Assembly: GCF_001949145.1 (NCBI RefSeq)
Contig: NW_019091632.1
Location: forward strand, 503,726-567,725
Direction: 5' to 3'
Origin: Acanthaster planci
Taxonomy: Eukaryota; Echinodermata; Asteroidea; Valvatida; Acanthasteridae
DNA length: 64,000 nt
Under the pieces are notes generated by a model. It did no database searches. It had not been told where the DNA came from and saw only the letters and a list, made by a program, of their open reading frames with translations. The position numbers and the translations under genes were made by a program. The number at the start of each line of letters is the position of its first letter. Positions within the stretch are counted from its first letter, which is position 1. Shown piece by piece: positions 13,501 through 22,800 of this stretch.

Positions 13501-14260
13501 GATGATATAGCCTGGCCAGATCATACTTAGCGCCAAAGTGAACAAGAGAGAAAAAAAATGTGATGTCACATCAGATGTTTGAGCTGGGGATTCGTAAGAC
13601 ACATTTCAACTCAAGCAACTTATACTGCAAATAGTTTGTGACGTCGAATTTGCTTCGCTTTCGTGTTCCCCTTAAGTACCTACCAACAAGCTCGCCAACC
13701 ATGAACAAAAAGCAGACGACGGTTGCGAACATCAGCTGCCTCTGGGCCCGCCGGTTGGAGGTGGTATCAGGCCCGCTGCTGGAAGATGCAGCGTGACAAT
13801 GATCGACATCTGTTCTGCAACTCAAATTCAACAAGGATTCGTCGTCTCGATCACTGTAGTTGCTGGCGCGTGCTGGGGAATCTTGGCTGTAATACGCCGG
13901 TACATCGGTGGGTACATCGTTCGAGGACGGAAGGTACGGTGGGAAGGGATCCATATCGCCGCTGACGCGACCCGTGGCCAACCCGGTCGTCACGATCGCG
14001 GAGGCGGGCTGTTCGGTTCCATAGTTCGGGTTTCTCTTTTTCCTCCAAAACCTCTTCATAGTCGTGCTTTCCTGAAGAGACCGAGAAGTTGCAAACGAAC
14101 GCTGGTGAGATAACAAATTGGTTTGGTCTAAAGCTGGTTTGCAGTAGATGGACTTCGTCCGACCGTTTACCACGGCCGAGTCATCTTTGCTTGCACTGTG
14201 TTCAATGTGCCGAGGCAAATCCATTGCTAGTAAGCTCAGCTGATCTGGACTTTCATCCAT
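1417..14260 (-). CDS. SLC30A: SLC30A (ZnT2/3/8 group) zinc transporter, six exons, 3' end outside window
   Basis: Cation diffusion facilitator that exchanges cytosolic Zn2+ for protons, loading zinc into vesicles or exporting it. Coding exons, 5' to 3' on the minus strand: 14260-13684, 11851-11705, 10222-10069, 5221-4831, 3883-3778, 1551-1417. They join in frame to about 503 residues. Seen: a long N-terminal cytosolic region with a DHCH motif near residue 155 (vertebrate ZnT3/ZnT8 have an HCH there); TM1 ending GELVGGWISGS; the TM2 zinc site HLLSD (H208, D212); a long loop with alternating His/Asp/Gly between TM4 and TM5 (from about residue 299); the TM5 site HVLGD (H402, D406); and the start of the cytosolic C-terminal domain ([11 protein letters not shown]). 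The reading frame is still open after exon 6, so roughly 50 residues should lie left of position 1. The N-terminus and His loop are longer than in human ZnT2. The exact paralogue (2, 3, 4 or 8) cannot be assigned without a tree. Confidence 0.92.
2100..2360. other. Assembly gap
   Basis: 261 Ns in SLC30A intron 5. The flanks share ACTTGG and CTGGTTC words, suggesting a tandem repeat that was not assembled. Confidence 0.99.
3089..3687 (+). mobile_element. piggyBac-like MITE, copy 2
   Basis: Right end CCCCGGCAGCAAATGGTTAA with terminal TTAA at 3684-3687. The left end is eroded (TCAACTTCTTCCTGCCAGG at about 3090, versus TTAACCACTTGCTGCCGG in intact copies). Lies in SLC30A intron 5. Confidence 0.75.
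3778..3883 (-). CDS. SLC30A: SLC30A exon 5: TM6
   Basis: Acceptor AAATAG|CCGGAT, donor ATGGAAG|GTGTGT, phase 0 to 1. Encodes [18 protein letters not shown] then [15 protein letters not shown], matching the conserved DPICTF...LRDVxxVLMEG of ZnTs. Confidence 0.93.
4831..5221 (-). CDS. SLC30A: SLC30A exon 4: His-rich loop and TM5
   Basis: Acceptor TTCTCACAG|ATTGG, donor GTTAAG|GTGAGG, phase 2 to 0. The loop holds [16 protein letters not shown] and [10 protein letters not shown], thought in this family to bind or sense cytosolic zinc. [20 protein letters not shown] follows, with the second HxxxD transport site. The acidic stretch between them (about 60 residues) is longer than in vertebrate ZnT2. 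Confidence 0.94.
6728..6865 (+). repeat. Two-copy tandem repeat, ~70 bp
   Basis: GTGGATAGTATTATTTTTGG (6728) recurs with changes at 6801; both are followed by ATAAAGG-TTAGGCATT-type sequence. In SLC30A intron 3. Confidence 0.65.
7680..8230 (+). repeat. Four diverged tandem units, ~115-160 bp
   Basis: Each unit has, in order, ACAATGCAGGTCTTTTCATGG-like, ATCCATTGGACAAAGAGCCC-like, GAATGTCTATATATCC-like and AAATGCAAATGAA-like words. The third is expanded by a TA run. In SLC30A intron 3. Confidence 0.7.
8027..8073. repeat. TA-repeat palindrome
   Basis: TGTGCACAGGA, a run of about 13 TA units, then TCCTGTGCACA: a perfect self-complementary block able to form a cruciform. Confidence 0.85.
9533..9765. 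mobile_element. Short MITE with ~40-bp terminal inverted repeats
   Basis: The left arm, AATTTCATAGAACTGCTTTT... to AAATTTGCTTAAGC, pairs with the right arm GCTTCAGCAAATTTTGTGC... to CTCTATGAAATT. 233 bases, no coding capacity. In SLC30A intron 3. The arm sequence resembles a repeat I associate with echinoderm DNA (memory only). Confidence 0.75.
10069..10222 (-). CDS. SLC30A: SLC30A exon 3: TM3 end and TM4
   Basis: Acceptor TTACCCAG|AAATCC, donor ATTCT|GTACGT, phase 1 to 2. Encodes [18 protein letters not shown] then [17 protein letters not shown], matching the family motif RAEILGALxSVLxIWVxTG. The open frame continues past the donor, but the family alignment requires splicing after VNI-L. 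Confidence 0.93.
11360..11509. mobile_element. 150-bp inverted-repeat element
   Basis: Arms 11360-11391 and 11478-11509 pair at about 30 of 32 positions, around GATTCGGGGCAAGCTTT. The loop is about 85 bases. In SLC30A intron 2, 200 bases downstream of exon 2. Confidence 0.7.
11705..11851 (-). CDS. SLC30A: SLC30A exon 2: TM2 zinc site
   Basis: Acceptor GACAG|GGGGATGG, donor GAGCAG|GTTTGT, phase 1 to 1. The translation contains [17 protein letters not shown] and [12 protein letters not shown], the classic ZnT TM2 and TM3 start. His and Asp of HLLSD are the first half of the transport site. Confidence 0.93.
13684..14260 (-). CDS. SLC30A: SLC30A exon 1: start codon, N-terminal domain, TM1
   Basis: Runs from the ATG at 14260 through 192 codons plus one base, ending at donor G|GTAGGTAC. 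It encodes a Ser/Pro-rich cytosolic tail, the DHCH motif, and TM1 from [12 protein letters not shown] onward. No competing in-frame ATG lies upstream in the open frame. A second ATG at codon 13 is possible. Confidence 0.9.
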
Positions 14261-14619
14261 GACGATTTTGACCCAGTTTTTAAAACAAATATTTAATTTT
14301 GTCTTAACACTGCTCCCACGTTTCCCCTAGTTGCATTTTTACCAGGGTCATTTTTTAGATGGTCATCACGGGACTAAGGCCTACCCCTACATAGGCCACA
14401 ACTACAGTCGGAGCCGAACACTCAATTTGCATCCTGCATGCTTACAAGTAACAAGATAAATTTTCCGATACTAAAAACACAGGCAGCCTGGGCCCGTTAC
14501 GTTACTCAAGGTGAGTCCCAATGATACAGAGAACTGAAACTGTACTGATGATGAGCACATGCTCACCAGCTCTTGTGCTGGCCATTTTTATACAGTCGAG
14601 TTGTCCGATTACGTTTGTC

Positions 14620-15350
14620 ACGTGCACGCCCCAATCTGTCCTAACTTTAGTTGGGGGTCTCAGCTATAGTTGGGACGGTCCTGTGACAGTTGGGCCAGCC
14701 CAACGTACACGTACTGTACATGCACATGTACAGGACAGCGTTTGCTGGCGTGGGCCTGGGCATGGCGCGGGTGGGGGCCAGGAACGGGCACAGTTTTTCC
14801 ACTTTTGTTTTAAGGAGATTCGCCTATTTTAAGGAAATTCTCGTCCTAAGGAAATCTTCAAGGAAATGAAAAATTTAAGGATCTCGGGGAAATCCAAATT
14901 CAAGAGGAAACTTTGGAGAACGTTCAAGAATAACAAAAAAGCCAGAAAACCATTTTTTCAAATGTCAGTTCCTGTTCAAATGTAAGCTTTTGCCATGGGC
15001 GATTATATTGAACTTCTGGACCCTTTATGATTTTTTTTATTACAGACATTCTGTGATTCTATCTGAGAAAATATCTGACCATTTCAGTCAATTCTTGAGC
15101 TGAAGATCGACATCGCCTCTGGCTATGAAAATAAACGTGGACCACGTTTGTTAATTTGTAATCTATCTATCTATATTTATATATATTTTATTCTATAGCA
15201 TGAAAAATCCCGTGTGGGCGTGATAACCTGAAATTCTTGAGTATATTAATTCAATGGATGAGATAGTTGGGTCAACCCAACTACAGCGCAACAGGACCGT
15301 CCCAATTGTAGTTGGGAATGATGCCATAGTTGGGCGTAATACACGTACAC
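14620..15350. mobile_element. Foldback/MITE-like element in the divergent promoter interval
   Basis: Two inverted arms, about 14641-14700 and 15265-15335, share TTGGGACGGTCCTGT (14670-14684) as its reverse complement (15291-15305), together with several AGTTGGG words in matching order. The 600-base centre is AT-rich and carries no transposase frame. Ends and target duplication could not be fixed. Confidence 0.6.
14623..14629 (+). promoter_or_regulatory. Metal-response core TGCACGC
   Basis: Exact TGCRCNC core, 363 bases upstream of the SLC30A start codon. It sits in the outer arm of the foldback transposon, so it may have arrived with that element. Confidence 0.3.
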
Positions 15351-15594
15351 GTACACTGGCGTAAGCACGCCGAGAGGCACGCAAACTGCATCACTAACTT
15401 ATATCCAGTACCTGAATGACCGGATGACTTAAATATTTCATTCACGCTCTTAAATCTTAATTAAATGTACTAATAATTCAATTAAGAACATATTTTAACA
15501 AATTTCGATTTATTTTTCTTTTTATTTTAGGTCGTGTACATAGTTACGACTGGTAGTAAGACTAAACTGACACGTCACTGACACGTAGAACGCA

Positions 15595-15601
15595 TGCGCT
15601 C
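15595..15601 (+). promoter_or_regulatory. Metal-response core TGCGCTC
   Basis: Exact match to the seven-base MRE core TGCRCNC without the GC-rich flank, 55 bases from the stronger candidate at 15656. Confidence 0.3.
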
Positions 15602-15655
15602 ATTACGGGCATAATAAAATTTTTCCACACGGCACGCCATTTTGGAAGGAGCTCT

Positions 15656-15667
15656 TGCACACGGCAC
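15656..15667 (+). promoter_or_regulatory. Candidate metal-response element TGCACACGGCAC
   Basis: Matches the MTF-1 consensus TGCRCNC plus the GC-rich flank (TGCRCNCGGCC) at all but the last positions. It lies 660 bases upstream of the SLC39A ATG and 1.4 kb upstream of the SLC30A ATG. It is the best of three cores in the interval. Chance occurrence of the bare 7-mer is not negligible, so confidence rests on the extended match and the zinc-gene context. Confidence 0.45.
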
Positions 15668-16316
15668 GTCGATAAATGTTTGGTCCGTGCGGAAAACGCG
15701 CTCAACCGCTCCAGCAAATCTCGGAAAGTTTGGACGAACTTGACGTTTGGTAAGGTCGGCTCCACGTGGTGTGTAGGCCCATAGGCTCCACCAAGCAGGG
15801 ACGGCTTGCCCCCAATTTTCACAGATGGTGCAGTGCACATCCCCGCCTTTGTCTCTACAAGCGCGGTAATGCATGCACGTGGTGGATAAGATGTGGATTG
15901 TAAAGTCAAGCTGTAGGCTGTGTAGGGCACCGTGTTGTAAAAAAAGTGACTGCACTGTTGTGGCGGAGCTATATAAGAAGCTCGTGGGAGGGCATCTTGT
16001 CCAAAAGCTAACACTCGACTCCTCGGCGGACACGAATTCTACTGAGTATGAAAAAAATAGCTTTTTGTGATAATAGGCAACTCTTTCAATTCTCATCGGT
16101 CATCGCTTTCCCTTTTCTCTTGAAGGAAATCTACCTTGACTTTTCTTTGTTAACTTTGAGCCGCGCTCACCTGCGAATTTGAAAAGAAGAAAAACAAAGG
16201 TAACGCCAACAGGAAGGCGCAAGCGTAACTATAGGCCTAATATAGTCGCGTGCTATAACGGATTTATACAAGGTATATTTAAAAATTTACGTTTTGGAAC
16301 ACGTGCAAGGAAAATC

Positions 16317-16898
16317 ATGAAACGAGAATGGGTATTTTCAACTTTGTCACTGACCTTCACGCTGGTGATGAGTACTGGTCTGTTGCTCTTTTCTCCTCTT
16401 CGATGCACTGCTGCCGAGGCAAATGATCCCCACCCCACAGAGGCACAAGATCATTACCAGCTGACTCACGGTCAGCAGCCCTTGGACCACCATGAGCAAA
16501 AGGAGTTCATACGGCAGCTGTTCGATAAGTACGGAGACAATGACGGGTGGCTGAGCTTGGAGGGGTTCTCGTTGCTCATGGGCAGCATCGGGCTCGGCCC
16601 AGGGCCTGGGGGCCACGACCACCGTGAGCTGGAGGGAGCCGGTCAGGATGGACCCACTCATCACCGTCACGTTGAGCACCACGATTGTTTAAGTGCACTG
16701 CAGGAGGCAACGACCCACGAGGATGCCGAACCAACCTCTATTGGACCCATCCATGCGGAGGACCAACACCATAAAGAAGGGCTTCTCGGATCAGGTACAG
16801 GGGTGACCAAGGCAATGCATCGTGGACATCATGATGAGATGGAACTTGGAGGACCCACTGCGGTCAGAGACGAACGGGAGCACGGTCATCTAACCCAG
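16317..16898 (+). CDS. SLC39A: SLC39A exon 1: signal peptide and ectodomain
   Basis: 194 codons, donor ACCCAG|GTACGA, phase 0. The hydrophobic leader ([20 protein letters not shown]) is followed by a charged His-rich ectodomain with HHRHVEHHD and HRGHHDEM. Upstream 16179-16316 is in frame and open but basic and low complexity, so it is more likely 5'UTR. Confidence 0.85.
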
Positions 16899-19800
16899 GT
16901 ACGATAGGTTCGGTACAATGTCATTTCACTTTTGTCTCACTTGCCCGAACTTGCTTTTGCGCCTGACACTGCAAAATTCAATCCATCGAGGCCTCCAGCA
17001 TGTCTAGTTTTCTTAATATATAGGATAACCTCCCACTCAATCTCAAGTAACAGGCGAGCGTGTGAAAAACCCCCGCTCATGGATACATGTTGGACTAAAT
17101 CCAGTCACTTGATCACGGTAAACGTGCAGAAAAATGGTCGAGCGTATTGCAGTCATTATAAATGCTTTTGATTTGCCAAAAGAAAAATGAAGTTATTCCT
17201 TTTTAAATACAGGCAAATGTAATTTATTTTAATAACATTCTGGATTTTGAAAAATGCATTTTTGAACGAAACAAGGACTTTCTCATATCGTTTTCCCTTC
17301 AGGGTATATTAACTAGTAACAAATCAAACAATGCATCGTGCACTTTTAGTTTTTATAAGGACGAAACACAAACTGTTGTCATTGTAGCCTATTTAATTAT
17401 TTCGTAAAACTGACTTTAAGAATAGAATTGACTTGTGAGCAAATGTGAGTATTTTGTATTCGGTAACTCGGTTTCATCGGTTTATTGAATAGATAAACAA
17501 AAAAGTATCGGAAAGTCTTTATAATTATGATAATTTCTCAACCTCTGATAGTGCTGTTGTGTTTCGCCAATGACCCTTTTCAGCTGGTTTTCGACTTTCA
17601 ACTCACTTCATTATTACCTCTTTTAGCTGTCAGATAAATTCTACACACTGAGTAATTCCACAGTCAAACCACAATTAATATGTCTGTACAAAATTAAATG
17701 AAGCCGAAGTCGACGAATCGCGTTTACGTTGTATACCATAAAAGTATCATGAACCTGCAGTCTTGACCAATGGCATGTTTACATGGCTTGTCACCCTGGC
17801 CTACTTAATAGTCACAAAGTCAGCGCACTTTCTCTAAGGAGGTAAAATCGTGCGTCCCCGCGGAAAAGTTCAAAAGCGCTGCAGCTTTGAATTTCAAGGG
17901 GGAAAACGGAATAAGTGACGTGAGTTGTCAGATGAAATAAATCGTCGTAAGTGTCCAGTTGGAATAGTTAACCCTAACCCATTAAATTTTGGCAGATTTA
18001 TTTGTTTTTAAGTCACAAAAAAACACACTCAGGGTTACGGGCTTGGGCGGGAAAGAGGGCTAGGGTTAGGCCTATCTGCCAATGTGAAAACGGTGGCCAG
18101 CTGGTCTCAAAGTCATGTGTAAAACAGATGTCTTGGCAGAAGAGGTTGTGTAAGTTTCAAGCATAACGGCGTACTGCCCCGGCTGCTGTGAGAATAATCC
18201 CGCAATCTTGCCTTGACGTATATGAATGGGTGCCTTGAAGTAGGAAGTTCGTGTCCAAAAGTAACTCTGACAGTAGACCAGTTGAGAATCACATTTTTAT
18301 AGCATTTCCTGTCGTCTGTGGAGTTTAATGTCGGGGAAAAGCCATGCTTCTACCCCTTTTCCGCTCCCTGTCTTAGTAATGAGCGAAAGGCCTCGAATAA
18401 TCCCGTTTTATAGAGATCACACGTATTATTTTCATGTCAGTGCTTCCATCATCTCACGATTGATTTTATGTGGGACAGACATGGAAAGTGGATGAAGTGG
18501 ACTGTTGAATACCGAGCTGTGCACACATCGCGATACTCCTGGCATTTTCATGTATTAAGTCTTGTGCAGTATTTGCGATGTGGAGGTAACCATAAACCTT
18601 GTATCAGTGTCTTATACTTTGACCTGCTCTCCACTCATTACAAAGAAGCAATATTTTACCCACACGAGGGAATTGGGCTTCGCCTGTGGGTTACCCTTGT
18701 GAACGTGAAAGGCCTGATTTACGTCCATGTTGCTAAAAGGAAAAAAAAGTTTTTATTGTCGTGAGGAGATGGGCGTGTTTGCTGCGATTATTCGATACAC
18801 GTGTATATGACTTGCCCAAATAATGAAACTTCACTCTCTCCCACTGAAACTTGGGCAAGATGATAATACATACTGGATTAAATTCATTTCATCCAATATA
18901 TTTTGTACATGTGGATCGCGGCTCCATTCCAAAAATAATCGAAGGTACATGTATAACAAACTTGGTTCATTTTTGTGTTCCAACCGTGTGTCCCGAAGGC
19001 ATCCGTTGGAGACGAGTCTCCCACAGGCATCTGTTAGAGATGCCCATGTGCCGTAACTGGGAATTGACTTGCGTTGATCATGTCCTGCATGCAGTGAAGT
19101 AATGATCACTAGATCTGAGGGCATTGGCGCGTTGGCAGCATCATAGTCCAAACAAGTATCCACTAACCATGGGAAATCTGAAGTGAGATTTCATAGATGC
19201 GACGACCACCAGAATTAGAAGCCATTACTGCGGTGGCACAACACTCGTGGACAGGTGGTACGCGCGCGTTGCATGCCCCTTCGACCGATAAGGTGTTGTG
19301 ATATGCCAAACGCACGCGCGCATCAAGCAGAAGAATGTGCGTGTGAGTGTGGTGCCACCGCAGTTATGGCGTCTCATTGGATTAGTCTACATAATGAGGC
19401 TGTAATTTCTGCTATATGTCGGGGGTATTATCCATACTTTGCAGGCGTCAGTTGTTAATTGAGCTATAAATGTTACCTTCGGAATCAGTCAACTTGCTGC
19501 TCGTTTATTCACTCGTGCATCTTTTGGTCCTTTCGTTCAAGTCGCACTTTCGTGGGGTGTAATTACACAATTTCATGTTAACATTTCATTTCTCAATTTT
19601 CTCCTATTATTATACGGGTAAATCCTCTCGCTGTTGCAGAACAGTGCCATTTGTCCATGTCAAGGTTTCATTTTACCGGCGTAGAATACCGGGCCAGGGA
19701 GAATTAACTTCGTTCCGTTTCCTTCTTGCTGATGCGAATGAAAGACTTTCGAAATTTGAGAAAATGTTGCAATTTGACCCGGGCTCTACCATGGAACAGG

Positions 19801-22800
19801 TCCAACATTGCGAAGTGGTTTTAGAAAACTGCGGGAGGGCATATATCCCGTTGTGTTCCATTGTAAAGCACTGTTGGTGATTCTTTTCACGAGAGACATT
19901 GTCGTGAATAGCGAGCGTTCTGACTTAAAGATAGTCTGTATATTGCAACAGCAATGACAAAACAATTATTGTGAAGTTGGTGGCAGATGACGGAAACTTA
20001 ATCTCGGCTTATCTAATCCAAACTAAATTGAGGTTGAAGTTTTAGAACAAAGTAAAATTTGAGAATAAAGTAAATAAGATAAAGAAGTATTGGACAGGAA
20101 AACGTTTAATGAACACAACCCGAGCATGTGTGGATCATAACTTTGGAACTTTTCTAAAGTACTTGAAACTTTGATCAGAATTAAAGTAAAGGAACTCGGG
20201 AAACGTCATACTCGGGGAACTGCTATAGCGATTGGAAACTTCAGTATCCGTTCCTTCTACAGTTTGGCCTCGCAAACAAAAGGCAAGATTGCACACCCTT
20301 AGCCATAACGGTACCTGGTACAAAAAGCGGGATGCTGGCTGGATACTGGATTCATCTGAAGAAGACTCTCCCCAAGTTCCCCCGACTTAATATGAATCCA
20401 GCACTGATTGGAAACCTGCAACTTCGCACTAGTGCAGTGCGCAGGATTCAACAGCATGAGCCGATTAAACTTGTCACAGGTATTTTACCCTTCGCCACTT
20501 GGAACAACCATTAGCATAGTCGTCATCACGCAATACGCGCTAATGCCCTTGTTTATTTTCTTAACCAATTTCATGGCGTTTTCAATCTGGCAATGGGTGG
20601 CCTTTGAACCCGATCGTATCCCGCTGACGTGACATCACACAACAGTTGGCTGAATTTCAGCCCATGGGGGTTAGACGGCTGGCGTGGAGGTTTGAACTTT
20701 AGAGGGAAAAAAACGTGGACCTACTCAGTACATCCCACAAGTTGGTCTGTCTTTCGGATGTCTTTCGTGAGAAGTTCACAGCGATTGCTGTTTGGATAAC
20801 ACCAGAAAAGTCTCGGGAAGCCGCAGCTGTTGACATGATATTTAATAATATAGATCGATCCCTTGAACTTGTGGGATGTCCGCACGGTGTTTGCTTTCCC
20901 CCAAGAGGAATCCCTACGTATTCATTTCGTTTTACTTTCGAAAGAAATGCTTAATACGCCCCCTGTTAATATTTAGATAGAATGTGTAAGAGCGGACGTG
21001 ATTGACGTGTGATTTTAACCTTGTGATCTTTCATCGAGCTCCAGTGAACGTCGGTGGCCACCCTCCGGACCAGGTCGCTTTAATCGACACGTGAGTGGAC
21101 CGGACAGTCTCCGTGTTGATGCCATTTTATGCCCGGTGGGATCAATTTGTCCTCGTTTGCATGCCCGCTCTTTTGATGGTCGTCATGCATGAGGAGTGGT
21201 TGGGCCGTCAACAACTCATCCAAATTGCCAAGCATGGGTAGAAGTTATGCCGTTATTACACCCTTGCCCAGTGAATTTCAACACTTCCTCCGCCCCTTTG
21301 ACCCCCCCCCACCTGAAAATGAAAATCCTGCTAAACATAGTGAATTGGACTTTGCCAGTGTAATTACAGCCTTTCAAAATTCTCGTCAAATTTGACTCAA
21401 TCTCCTTTTAAATGAGCCTTTGGACAACACGATCTTCATGAGGCTATGTAGGCAATAGCATTGACATATTTCAATATCCGGGCTTTGGACACTTCGCATT
21501 TTACGAATGTGGATATATTGCCCATATAACGCAAACTGCAGTCGGTGGCTAAATTTGAGTTATGCATTACCTATTTCTTTCTGCGATGGACGTTACAGGG
21601 CCATTGCAACTTTGCGACTAAGCAGGAAAATATTGTAGTATTAGAGTAATAACCGTTGAAAAATAAAAAGTGCCAAACTTACATCGTGCTTGATTGTAAA
21701 CGAGCTGTATAGTTCCATTTCAGTGCAGTGACGTGCAGGGCATTTGCCTTTTCCCTGTAAGTTCGCGAAGGTGTGTCTGTTTGGAAACATAATATATATT
21801 TATATAGGCCTACTAGACTTCAATATCATTTTGTCTGATGCGGGAATCTATTCCCACATAGGGAGAACAATTTGTTTGATGTCAGTTCCCATTTTCTCCA
21901 TCGTCACATTGCCGTATAAATAAAAACAAAACAACACAAAACCAACAAATACCCGTAAGTATGAATCTACTCTAGCTCATTGGAAAATGCCTGTTTTTTC
22001 CGGAGAGTGATTCAAACATATTTTTTGATTGGACATAATGGACTCTTTTAATATCAGAGGAGTGGTTGGGCCGTCAACAACTCATCCAAATTGTCAAGCA
22101 TGGGTAGAAGTTATGCCGTTATTACACCCTTGCCCAGTGAATTTCAACACTTCCTCCGCCCCTTTGACCCCCCCCCACCTGAAAATGAAAATCCTGCTAA
22201 ACATAGTGAATTGGACTTTGCCAGTGTAATTACAGCCTTTCAAAACGTGTGCCGAGAACCACCGCTGAAACGAAACGTTTTTGTTTCAACAAAATCAAAT
22301 GACCTGCCTCAAAGTTGGTGGGTAATGTCTATACGGCAAAATTGGGCATATAAAGGGTTTAATTCGATTAATTTCCGTTTGAAGTTCGAAGATTTAATTT
22401 AAATCCCTTTACCTGTCCATTACAGTTTTTGTCTACGCGGTTGAACCTTTATAGCCTGAGGTCTATCGGCTGAACCTTTCTAGCTTTGAGTGTGAAGGCC
22501 AGTGCGCCATTCCTTCCCCAGAGGAAATGGATTCATCAAAAAAGCATACTGTCACGTCATAAATCACCTACCATGGACGTTTGAAAAAGCATTGACACGA
22601 CATTTGTTTGCCTGTAGACAACTCCACAGAGACAAATGGAAGATGCCAACGTGTCGAGAGCACCCGACGCAGTTACTTTGCCAAATTCCAGAAATTTACC
22701 AACGCAGTGTGGGGAGTTTGAGACCACAGCACAACTTAGTATTGAACCTTTCCAGGAAGAAAAAGTTACCAGAACCCCGACAAGCGTCCTTGTGAGAACA

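Larger units (their letters stand above)
14261..16316. promoter_or_regulatory. Divergent interval between the SLC30A and SLC39A start codons
   Basis: Both start codons point away from this 2.06-kb stretch, so it must hold both promoters and 5'UTRs unless there are further upstream non-coding exons. It contains a foldback transposon (about 14620-15350), three metal-response cores, and a G/C-richer part from about 15590 to 16200. No clear TATA box or initiator could be assigned to either gene. No other gene is seen. Confidence 0.6.

Noticed and set aside
15562-16096. Two overlapping minus-strand frames of 150-173 codons upstream of SLC39A
   Set aside because: Located in the divergent promoter interval, with different frames open at once in G/C-richer DNA and no known motif. 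Typical of chance open frames.
16179-16316. Upstream in-frame ATG of the ZIP gene
   Set aside because: It would put 46 basic residues ahead of the signal peptide. The downstream ATG gives a normal secreted start.
17965-18075. Telomere-like TTAACCCTAACCC and CTAGGGTTAGG
   Set aside because: Only one or two units each and in opposite orientation; not an interstitial telomere array.
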